Shown here piece by piece: positions 1-5,206 of a stretch of 6,113 bases of DNA. The position numbers and the translations under genes were made by a program. Below the pieces are notes generated by a model, which was not told the DNA's origin, searched no databases, and saw only the letters and a list, made by a program, of their open reading frames with translations. How positions within the stretch are numbered: position 1 is the first letter of the stretch; the number at the start of each line of letters is the position of its first letter. Source of the stretch: JAXDLK01 sp034666665 (GTDB lineage Bacteria > Desulfobacterota > Binatia > JACPRU01); contig JAXDLK010000339.1 of the NCBI GenBank assembly GCA_034666665.1, forward strand, positions 1 to 6,113, written 5' to 3'.

Positions 1-96
1 ATCGCCGAGGCCGCACGACATGCGGCGCGGCTGCTCGAGCTCTCGCCCGAGGATCCGGCGGCGCAGCGACTCGCGCGCGAGCTCGGGAAGCGGTGA
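1..96 (+). CDS. C-terminal end of a protein, probably TPR-repeat type (partial)
   Basis: Frame 1 is open from the left edge to a TGA at 94-96, giving 31 residues of a gene that starts outside the window. The visible tail is an amphipathic, Ala/Leu/Arg-rich helix pair containing LLELSPEDPAAQRLARELG. The spacing of LLxLxPxDPxAxxL resembles the last tetratricopeptide-type helical hairpin of a TPR protein, which usually mediates protein-protein contacts. The reading as a real gene end rests on this codon pattern and on the convergent sulfatase stop 42 bp further on. The TPR call is inference from one short helix pair; any other alpha-helical C-terminus is possible. Confidence 0.5.
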   Translation: MAEAARHAARLLELSPEDPAAQRLARELGKR

Positions 97-101
97 TCAT
101 T

Positions 102-125
102 GCGGGGCCGTCGCCGCGGTCCCGC
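102..125. terminator. Stem-loop between two convergent gene ends, possible bidirectional terminator
   Basis: The 42-bp gap between the TGA at 94-96 and the sulfatase stop at 139-141 holds an 8-bp GC-rich stem (102-109 pairing with 118-125, one G-T wobble) around an 8-base loop. Its position between convergent genes suits a shared terminator. Neither strand has a T tract after the stem, so intrinsic termination is not assured. Confidence 0.3.
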
Positions 126-138
126 CGTCTGGCCGCGT

Positions 139-2343
139 TCATTGCGGCGAGCAGTGCCGGCCCAGGTTCTGCTGGATGATCGTCTCGTCGGCATCGTCCG
201 TCAGGCCGTCGAGGTCGAGGTCGTAGACGCTCGAGAGCCCGTACGACTGGTTGTAAAAACGCCAGTCGGAGAGGTCCAGGTCGTCGACGACGAAGTCGAT
301 GTTGCCATCGCCGGGACAGTCCGGCACGGAGGCGCGAATCGCCGCCAACTGCGCCGCGAGCTCGTCGTAGTTGCGCTGCTGCTCCGGCGTCAGGGCATCG
401 AGCGGCAGCTCGGTGCCTTCCCGATCGATCCTCGGTAGCGGAATCGCCTCGTCGATCTCGTAGAGCTCGGTGACGGTCGTCTGCACGCACGGCTGCTCCG
501 GCGAGTCATACGCATTGAACGAGTTCTCGACGATCTTGTAGCGATCGTTGCGGATCCCGACCGAGACCAGCGGTGTGATGTTGTAGGGCTCGTCGACGAG
601 ATCGTCGGCAACCACGAAGGCGTTCACCTCGCAGCAGTAGACGAAGCCGTCCTCCGGCGCGTTTGCGGTGATCGGATCGTCGAGACCGGGCCCCCACCAG
701 ACGCCGTTGTTGTCCTCGCAGACGCTCTTCGAGACGGGGATCTGCGTGCAGCCACCGGTGATGACACAGGGCCCGTTGAGCGTGCCGTTCGCCTGCAGGT
801 TGACCCCGACCTCGGTGTAGTTCCAGCGGCGAATGCTCGCCTGCTCCGGGTTGGTCACGTACGGCAGCATCGTCATCGCATCGATCGGCCGCGGCACGGC
901 CGCCGGGACGTCTTCGATGCCGGCGATCTCACCGAACAGAGCGTACAGGTCGGCGATGTTGACCATGTGCGACACGACGCGGCCGGGCTCGGCGACGAGC
1001 GGCCCGGCGACGACGAGCGGTACCCACACGCCCGTCTGATAGGCCGTCCCCTTGGCTCGCGAGACGTCGAACGGCGCCTTCACCATCGTGCCGAGGCTCC
1101 CGTTGTCGCCGACGACGATCACCATCGTGTTGGTGGCGCCGGGCAGATAGACCAGCCGTCCCTCCGCGTCGCGTCGCGCGAGCCCGAGCTCCACGAGGAG
1201 CCGGCCCACCTCCAGATCGAGCGACTCGGTCATCAGGTTCGACAGCACGCGCTGCGCGACCATGTTGGAGCAGTCGAGGCTACTGCTCGTGGCGCTGCCG
1301 GGCAGCGCGGGGTTCGTCGGCGGCTGCATCAGGGGCGTGTGAACCGACGTGAAGCTCACCGTCGCCATCCACGGCTGATCGGCGGGGCGATGGGTGATCC
1401 AGTCGACCGCGGTATCGACGGCGAAGGAGGCGCGGAACTGCCGGGCGCGGAGATCCGTGAGCGGCACCCGCTCCACCGAGCCGTCCGCGTGGTTGTAGAC
1501 CAGTGGCGAGACGTAGTGGCCGCTGAGGATCTCGAAATCGAGGTTGTCCGGCGGCGGCGTCTGGCAGCTCTGGTTGGGATCGAGGATGCCGCCCTGGTCT
1601 CGGCAAGTCCGGCCTGGCGGCACCGTGCCCGTCGCCGTGAGCTCGCGGCACGACCCGTCCGGCTGGTAGCAGGCACCAGTGTCGGCGCCCCCGGGCTGGG
1701 TCGCCCCGGGCACGAAACCGCACGGGTACGAGGTACCCGCAGGCGCCACGCCGCCGGCCGTCTTGTCGATCGACGACGGGTCGCCCGACTCGTCGAGCCA
1801 GCCGGCGAAGTAGCTCCAGCCGAGATCGTGCGGCCCTCCGTCGCCGGCGGGATTGTGCCCCTGCAGTGCGAGGTGGAACTTGCCGAACAGCGCGCTCTCG
1901 TAGCCGGCTCCGGCGAGCAGCTTCGGAACGGTCACCTCGTAGGGCGAGACCATCGAGTTCGCCAGGTCGTTCGGCCCGAGCGCGCCCTTCACGTCGGTGC
2001 GGAGCGGGAAGCGGGCGTCGAAGATCACGGCCCGGCTGGTGGTGCACGCGGGCATGGACCAGGCATTGTGGAAGCGGATCCCGGCGCCGGCGATCTCCGC
2101 GATGTTCGGCATGCTCGGGGGAGTCTCGCCGCCGTAGCCGAAGTCCTGCATCTGATCGATGCCGACATCGTCCATGATGACGAAAAGGATGTTCGGCGGG
2201 GCGGTCGCCGTCGACGGAGCTCCACCGTGGCCGCCGTCGCACGCACCGACCAGGAGCGCCGCGAGTGCGACCAGGACGGCGCTGACACGCTGGATCGATC
2301 GGCGGACCGACGGGCGAAGGTCCGGCGACGTATGTTTTTTCAT
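139..2343 (-). CDS. Sulfatase-family lipoprotein with C-terminal dockerin-like repeats
   Basis: This 734-residue protein belongs to the sulfatase branch of the alkaline phosphatase superfamily, which hydrolyses sulfate esters; the substrate cannot be read from sequence. Residues 1-35 form a signal peptide (basic n-region, hydrophobic 21-32) ending in a lipobox-like LVGAC, so C35 is a likely lipidation site. The catalytic layout is complete: metal ligands D58/D59 (VIMDD), formylglycine cysteine C100 with R104, K155 and H157 (GKFHL), H335 (SVHTP), D413/N414 (GDNG) and K431 (KGTAYQTGVWVPL). The signature around C100 is CTTSR rather than CxPSR/CxAxR. Two Cys-rich inserts (about 205-260 and 525-571) are not part of the core fold. 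Residues 677-731 hold two EF-hand-like loops of dockerin type. It is longer than the usual ~450-550 residues because of these additions. The ATG at 2343 has a weak GGGAAG ribosome site and fits the signal peptide. No formylglycine-generating enzyme lies nearby. Confidence 0.9.
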   Translation of the reverse strand: MKKHTSPDLRPSVRRSIQRVSAVLVALAALLVGACDGGHGGAPSTATAPPNILFVIMDDVGIDQMQDFGYGGETPPSMPNIAEIAGAGIRFHNAWSMPACTTSRAVIFDARFPLRTDVKGALGPNDLANSMVSPYEVTVPKLLAGAGYESALFGKFHLALQGHNPAGDGGPHDLGWSYFAGWLDESGDPSSIDKTAGGVAPAGTSYPCGFVPGATQPGGADTGACYQPDGSCRELTATGTVPPGRTCRDQGGILDPNQSCQTPPPDNLDFEILSGHYVSPLVYNHADGSVERVPLTDLRARQFRASFAVDTAVDWITHRPADQPWMATVSFTSVHTPLMQPPTNPALPGSATSSSLDCSNMVAQRVLSNLMTESLDLEVGRLLVELGLARRDAEGRLVYLPGATNTMVIVVGDNGSLGTMVKAPFDVSRAKGTAYQTGVWVPLVVAGPLVAEPGRVVSHMVNIADLYALFGEIAGIEDVPAAVPRPIDAMTMLPYVTNPEQASIRRWNYTEVGVNLQANGTLNGPCVITGGCTQIPVSKSVCEDNNGVWWGPGLDDPITANAPEDGFVYCCEVNAFVVADDLVDEPYNITPLVSVGIRNDRYKIVENSFNAYDSPEQPCVQTTVTELYEIDEAIPLPRIDREGTELPLDALTPEQQRNYDELAAQLAAIRASVPDCPGDGNIDFVVDDLDLSDWRFYNQSYGLSSVYDLDLDGLTDDADETIIQQNLGRHCSPQ
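151..315 (-). other. Dockerin-like pair of EF-hand calcium loops within the sulfatase
   Basis: Residues 677-731 of the sulfatase hold two calcium-loop motifs separated by a short helix. The first has acidic or amide residues at loop positions 1, 3, 5, 9 and 12 (D679, N681, D683, D687, D690). The second has D708, D710, D712, then G713 and D719 at position 12, followed by a helix ending in NLG. This matches dockerin type I-like C-terminal modules found on secreted proteins of many non-cellulosomal bacteria, where they are thought to act in calcium-dependent folding or attachment. No cohesin is visible here. Confidence 0.65.
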
Positions 2344-2647
2344 GACTGCTTCCCACCATTGGCGACGCAGGACTCTTGCGCCCCCGCAATGCGCCTTCCG
2401 CCCGTGATCATGCGGGCCCGTCGTTGCGTCCAGTAGTAGGGAACCTCCCTGATGGATGGCGGATCACGGAGCGCCGTCGTGGGGAGGGAACGACCGAGAT
2501 GCGTCGGGCGGAGGTCGGTGGAACGGACCTGTCGTTTACTTCATCCGGGATGGCGGCATCGGCTTCAGAATCGCGCGATGCCGGCCTCGCAATGGGCCGG
2601 AGACCCGGAGGAAGTGTTCTCGTTCGCCGGCGACTGCAGCGGGCGGA
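2344..2647. other. Intergenic stretch without a recognisable gene; holds the sulfatase upstream region
   Basis: Open frames cross this stretch on both strands, but their translations are Arg-rich, low in hydrophobic structure and resemble no family I know, so I read none as a gene. It should contain the promoter of the leftward sulfatase gene, yet no convincing -35/-10 pair is visible. A small perfect dyad lies at 2438-2450 (arms AGGGA and TCCCT, 3-base spacer), about 95 bp upstream of the sulfatase start, and could be an operator half-site pair or chance. Confidence 0.4.
2581..2600 (-). terminator. Inverted repeat downstream of the zinc-ribbon gene, weak terminator candidate
   Basis: A perfect 6-bp inverted repeat (CCGGCC at 2581-2586, GGCCGG at 2595-2600) with an 8-base loop lies about 50 bp past the stop of the leftward zinc-ribbon gene. 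A second 4-bp pairing at 2597-2608 competes with it. No T tract follows, so the assignment rests on position alone. Confidence 0.2.
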
Positions 2648-2809
2648 TCAGGAGCGCTCGGGCGGCGGCTCGACCGTGTCGCCGCAGATCGAGCCACATT
2701 GCGGGCACACGTACTCGTACTTGTCGCCGTTCGGCAGGGCGAGGAGCAGCCGCTTTCTGACCGGCACCGCGACACGGCACTTCGGACAGGCGAGGAGCGT
2801 CGCATCCAT
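2648..2809 (-). CDS. Small zinc-ribbon protein, function unknown
   Basis: A 53-residue protein with two zinc knuckles: C8-P-K-C11 near the N-terminus and C35-P-Q-C38 after 23 intervening residues, plus an extra C43. Between them lies a basic-hydrophobic beta-like segment (VPVRKRLLLALPNGDKYEYV), as expected for a zinc ribbon in which four cysteines hold one zinc ion. The tail is acidic and Pro-rich. The frame continues upstream to an in-frame ATG at 2848, which would add 13 Arg-rich residues. Neither start has a good ribosome site, so I chose the one just before the ribbon. It is divergent from the MNT gene. Zinc ribbons of this size bind nucleic acid or proteins; no specific role can be read here. 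The opposite-strand frames over this stretch look like shadows because they lack such a motif. Confidence 0.7.
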   Translation of the reverse strand: MDATLLACPKCRVAVPVRKRLLLALPNGDKYEYVCPQCGSICGDTVEPPPERS

Positions 2810-2872
2810 GCGCTCGAAGGACGATCGCCGACCTCGGCCGGGGTGCATGCGTCCGAGCTTACGGGTGGTACG

Positions 2873-2895
2873 CGTCTCGCGCAACGCGTGAGACG
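2873..2895. promoter_or_regulatory. 23-bp imperfect palindrome upstream of the MNT gene, candidate operator
   Basis: The dyad is centred on 2884: arms CGTCTC (2873-2878) and GAGACG (2890-2895) are perfect, and CGC/GCG pair inside them, so 9 of 11 symmetric positions match. It lies in the 75-114 bp gap between the divergent zinc-ribbon and MNT genes and overlaps the -35-like element of the latter. Toxin-antitoxin operons are commonly autoregulated through such a site; that role here is inference. It could also fold as a hairpin in RNA. Confidence 0.4.
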
Positions 2896-2915
2896 GGCCC
2901 GCGATTTCGTATATC
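2888..2915 (+). promoter_or_regulatory. Candidate promoter for the MNT gene, possibly giving a leaderless mRNA
   Basis: A TATATC hexamer at 2910-2915 is the most AT-rich spot in the neighbourhood and resembles a -10 box. GTGAGA at 2888-2893, 16 bp upstream, matches the -35 consensus at 4 of 6 positions. Transcription would begin about 7 bases after the -10 box, almost on the GTG at 2924. That would explain why no ribosome site precedes this start. Confidence 0.3.
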
Positions 2916-2923
2916 GTCGTCGC

Positions 2924-3364
2924 GTGAAACCGATCGTGCGAATTCCCGGTGACGAGGCCGTCGCAGCCGCGGAACGCGCGGCGGCGATCCTCGCCTCCGA
3001 TCCGAACGTGCGTCTCGTTTACCTGTTCGGCTCGGCCGCGGATGTCGCGCGCTCGGCGGTTCGCGACGTCGACCTCGCGGTGCTCACCGATGTTCCCATG
3101 TCGCTCGACCGGCTCCTTCGCTTGCAGGCAGATCTCCGGGCGAGCGTCGGCGCTGCCATCGAAATCGTTTCGCTGAACGATCCGCCCGTCGTTCTCGCGC
3201 ACGAGATCGCCGAGACGGGGCGCTGCCTCTACGCGAAGGATGCGGACGTCGAAGTGGATTTCGTGACGCGAGCGAGATCACGGTACTGGGACTTCAAGCC
3301 CTTCCTCGAGGAGCAATGGCGCGTCGCGGGCGAGAGGCTCGCCGCACGTGGTTCTCAGAGCTGA
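2924..3364 (+). CDS. mntA: MNT-type nucleotidyltransferase, antitoxin of a HEPN/MNT (type VII) module
   Basis: A 146-residue minimal nucleotidyltransferase. The Pol-beta-like motif G36-S37-x10-D48-x-D50 is intact, and the third acidic position is E80 in IEIVSLND, where family members often have Asp. The following LNDPPVVLAHEIAETGRCLY segment and the tail RYWDFKPFLEEQ are typical of the MNT proteins paired with HEPN toxins. In the characterised Shewanella pair, MntA adds AMP to a tyrosine of the HepT RNase and neutralises it. The GTG at 2924 is chosen because the MNT homology begins just after it and the upstream extension is unrelated. No Shine-Dalgarno is visible. The gene overlaps the HEPN fragment by 17 bases, the usual coupling of such pairs. 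The toxin partner is truncated, so this is probably an orphan antitoxin. A solitary nucleotidyltransferase role is possible. Confidence 0.85.
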   Translation: MKPIVRIPGDEAVAAAERAAAILASDPNVRLVYLFGSAADVARSAVRDVDLAVLTDVPMSLDRLLRLQADLRASVGAAIEIVSLNDPPVVLAHEIAETGRCLYAKDADVEVDFVTRARSRYWDFKPFLEEQWRVAGERLAARGSQS

Positions 3365-3500
3365 CGCGATACGAGAGCGCCTCCTGGAACTCGAGGCGGT
3401 GATCTCTGGGCTCGAAGTGCTGGGCGGTCTCACCCGCTCCTCGCTGCTCGAGGAATTCCGCAACCTCTGGGCCGTAGAGCGTGGGCTACAGCTCGGAGAT
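3348..3500 (+). pseudogene. hepT: N-terminal fragment of a HEPN-domain toxin (HepT-like, DUF86), truncated
   Basis: The frame starting at GTG 3348, 17 bases before the end of the MNT gene, encodes about 49 residues that read like the start of a HepT/DUF86 protein: VLRADAIRERLLELEAVISG, then a second helix ending in the family-typical WAVERGLQL. A full HepT has roughly 110-140 residues with a catalytic RX4-6H motif in its second half. Here homology ends at about 3494, six bases before the stop of the convergent thiE gene (3501-3503). Beyond that the frame stays open to 4151, but only as the antisense of thiE, giving an Arg-rich sequence without HEPN features. The RNase active site is therefore missing and the toxin is very probably dead. 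A deletion or rearrangement that joined this locus to the thi operon is the simplest explanation; a chimeric assembly is the alternative. Confidence 0.75.
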
Positions 3501-4112
3501 TCAGCTGATCGCAGCGAGGATCTCGCGGACCGCTGCCGCCGGGTCGGGCGCCGCCATGACCGCGCGGATCACCGCCACGCCGGACGCTCCGGCGGCGATC
3601 GCCTGGGCCGCGTTCGTCGCGTCGATGCCGCCGACCGCCAGCACCGGGAGCGGCGTCCGGCACGCCTGCCGCAAGCGTTCGATCCCTTGGGGCGCGCCGT
3701 ACGCGGCCTTCGACGGCGTCGCGAAGACGGGGCCGAAGAGTGCCAGGTCCGCGCCGTCATCGGCGGCACGCGCCACCTCCTCTGGAGAGTGGGTGGAGCG
3801 TGCGATCATCCGCTTCGATCCGACGAGCTGCCGCACCGCGTCGACCGGCAACGAGTCGGCCGGGAGGACGACGCCGTCGGCTCCGGCCGCGAGCGCCACG
3901 TCGACACGGTCGTTGATCAGCAGGCGCGCTCCGCAGTCGTGGGCGATGCGCGCGAGCTCGACCGCGAGCGCGTGGAGCGCGCGACCCTCGAGGTCCTTCT
4001 CGCGGAGCTGGATCAGACGCGCGCCGCCGGCGATCGCCGCCGAGACCACCTCGGCGAGCGGCCGCCCCGCGGTCGCCCTGCGGTCGGTGACGACCAGCAG
4101 GCGATCGGTCAC
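3501..4112 (-). CDS. thiE: Thiamine phosphate synthase
   Basis: A 203-residue TIM-barrel enzyme that joins hydroxymethylpyrimidine diphosphate to thiazole phosphate to give thiamine phosphate. Visible ThiE motifs are Q35-L-R37-E-K39-D, N67-D68-R-V-D, S106 within RSTHS, FGPVF followed by T132-P-S-K135, and VLAVGGI with GASGVAVI near the C-terminus. These bind pyrophosphate, magnesium and the pyrimidine in the family. The loop that is usually VHLGQ(E/D)D is VVLPADSLP here, so the His, Gln and the exact acidic position differ. The non-catalytic relative TenI also has an LP loop, but it lacks the REKD and NDRVD residues present here, which favours ThiE. The start is GTG at 4112, sharing a GTGA overlap with the thiG stop, so translation is probably coupled. 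No other start is available before the first conserved strand (LLVVTD). Confidence 0.88.
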   Translation of the reverse strand: MTDRLLVVTDRRATAGRPLAEVVSAAIAGGARLIQLREKDLEGRALHALAVELARIAHDCGARLLINDRVDVALAAGADGVVLPADSLPVDAVRQLVGSKRMIARSTHSPEEVARAADDGADLALFGPVFATPSKAAYGAPQGIERLRQACRTPLPVLAVGGIDATNAAQAIAAGASGVAVIRAVMAAPDPAAAVREILAAIS

Positions 4113-4915
4113 TCGATCATGCCGTCGAGCGGGCTCGACGCGGTCGCGTAGAGCTTTCGCGGGATGCGTCCGGCGAGGAACGACTTCCGTCCGGCGTCGA
4201 CCGCGAGACGCATCGCCTGCGCCATCAGGATCGGGTCGCGTGCTCCGGCGATCGCCGTGTTCATCAGCACCGCGTCGCAGCCGAGCTCGAGCGCGACGGC
4301 GGCGTCGGAGGCGGTGCCGACGCCCGCGTCGACGATCACCGGGACGCGGCTCTGCTCGATGATGATGCGGATGTTGTACGGGTTGCGAATCCCGAGGCCG
4401 GAGCCGATCGGCGCCGCCAGCGGCATCACCGCCACGCAGCCGATCTCCTCGAGGCGCTTGCACGCGACGGGATCGTCGGTGACGTAGGGCAGCACCTGGA
4501 ATCCCTCGCGAACCAGGATCCGCGCCGCCTCGATCGTCGCCGGCACGTCGGGGAAGAGCGTCTTCGCGTCGCCGATGACCTCGAGCTTGACGAGGTCACC
4601 GATCCCCGCCTCGCGGGCGAGCCGCGCCGTGCGCACCGCCTCTTCGGCGGTCGTGCAGCCGGCCGTGTTCGGCAGGATCGTGTACTTCGCGGGGTCGATG
4701 AAATCGAGCAGGTTCTCGCTCTTGCGGTCGACGATGTTCACGCGCCGCACGGCGACGGTGACGATCTCCGCGCCCGCGGCTTCCGCCGCCCGCCGGTTCT
4801 CGTCGAAGCTCCGGTACTTGCCGCTGCCGATGATCAAGCGGGAGCGGTACTCGCGGCCGGCGAGGATCAGTGCGCCTTCGGCAAGATTCTCAGCCGTTCT
4901 CAGGGGCTCAACCAC
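4109..4915 (-). CDS. thiG: Thiazole synthase
   Basis: A 268-residue TIM-barrel enzyme that condenses deoxyxylulose 5-phosphate, dehydroglycine and the sulfur of ThiS thiocarboxylate into thiazole phosphate carboxylate. Family motifs run in order: LIIGSGKY (27-34), LPNTAGC (81-87), VKLEVIGD with the Schiff-base lysine K110, PIGSGLGI (169-176), and VDAGVGTASDAA followed by MNTAIA. The length is normal. The only in-frame usual start before the conserved LAGREYRSRL is GTG at 4915, inside the last codons of thiS (8-base overlap). The 15 or so residues between that GTG and the conserved region are not family-typical, and a CTG at codon 16 preceded by GAAGG is a less usual alternative. The gene overlaps thiE downstream by 4 bases, so thiSGE is one transcription unit. 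The dehydroglycine-producing enzyme (ThiO or ThiH) is not in the window. Confidence 0.95.
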   Translation of the reverse strand: MVEPLRTAENLAEGALILAGREYRSRLIIGSGKYRSFDENRRAAEAAGAEIVTVAVRRVNIVDRKSENLLDFIDPAKYTILPNTAGCTTAEEAVRTARLAREAGIGDLVKLEVIGDAKTLFPDVPATIEAARILVREGFQVLPYVTDDPVACKRLEEIGCVAVMPLAAPIGSGLGIRNPYNIRIIIEQSRVPVIVDAGVGTASDAAVALELGCDAVLMNTAIAGARDPILMAQAMRLAVDAGRKSFLAGRIPRKLYATASSPLDGMIE

Positions 4916-5108
4916 CGCCCACGAAGTGGACGATCTCGACCGCATCTCCGTCGCGGAGCTGCCGGTGCGCGTACTCGGACGCGGGGACGATCTCGCGGTT
5001 GACCTCGACCGCGATTCGCCGCCCGGCGAGGTCGAGCTCGGCGACCAGTGCGGAGATCGTCGCGCCGTCCTCGAGACGACGGCTCTCACCATTCACGATC
5101 GTCGTCAC
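4908..5108 (-). CDS. thiS: Sulfur-carrier protein ThiS
   Basis: A 66-residue ubiquitin-fold carrier protein. It begins TTIVNGESRRLEDGATISALV, contains the RRIAVEVNREIVP strand and RDGDAVEIVHFVGG, and ends in three glycines. The C-terminal glycine is adenylated by ThiF and turned into a thiocarboxylate, which supplies sulfur to ThiG. No thiF lies in the window. The start is GTG at 5108, which aligns with the usual N-terminus of the family; no strong ribosome site precedes it. It is the first gene of the leftward thiSGE cluster and is divergent from alr, with 98 bp between the two starts. Confidence 0.92.
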   Translation of the reverse strand: MTTIVNGESRRLEDGATISALVAELDLAGRRIAVEVNREIVPASEYAHRQLRDGDAVEIVHFVGGG

Positions 5109-5206
5109 GCTCTCGGAGCTTTACTGGAAACCCCCGCCTTTACAACCGCGTACCCCTCGCATAGATACCCCGGATCGTCCTTCGACGGCCTCGGGCTCTG
5201 ACCGGG
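5109..5206. promoter_or_regulatory. Divergent intergenic region between thiS and alr
   Basis: This 98-bp gap must hold the promoters of both leftward thiSGE and rightward alr. The best candidate for alr is TTTACA at 5139-5144 (5 of 6 matches to the -35 consensus), then 17 bp, then TAGATA at 5162-5167, a weak -10. No comparably clear promoter is seen for thiS. Neither strand shows the conserved pieces of a TPP riboswitch (CTGAGA with a downstream ACCTGATC-type element), and the gap is barely large enough for one. Confidence 0.35.

Noticed and set aside
97..147. 9-bp direct repeat TCATTGCGG at 97-105 and 139-147 flanking the intergenic hairpin
   Set aside because: Too short to indicate an attachment site or target duplication; no mobile gene lies between the copies.
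967..2436. Long plus-strand open frame antisense to the sulfatase
   Set aside because: The protein is Arg/Ala/His-rich with no domain, while the opposite strand encodes a clear sulfatase with all catalytic residues. This is a codon-bias shadow in GC-rich DNA.
2376..2891. 171-codon plus-strand open frame covering the gap and the zinc-ribbon gene
   Set aside because: No recognisable motif and an unusual composition; the CxxC pair on the opposite strand is the better reading.
3348..4151. A 267-codon open frame that begins with the HEPN fragment and continues far beyond it
   Set aside because: After about 3494 it is the antisense of thiE, is Arg-rich and lacks HEPN features. An RX4H-like string in that part (VGRRH after Arg) is expected by chance in such Arg-rich sequence and is not evidence of an active toxin.
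4870..4915. GGCTGAGAAT on the minus strand, similar to the CTGAGA core of the THI box, with CTGATC shortly after
   Set aside because: It lies inside the thiG start region, and the other arms and the conserved ACC(C)TTTGAACCTGATC block are missing. Probably chance.
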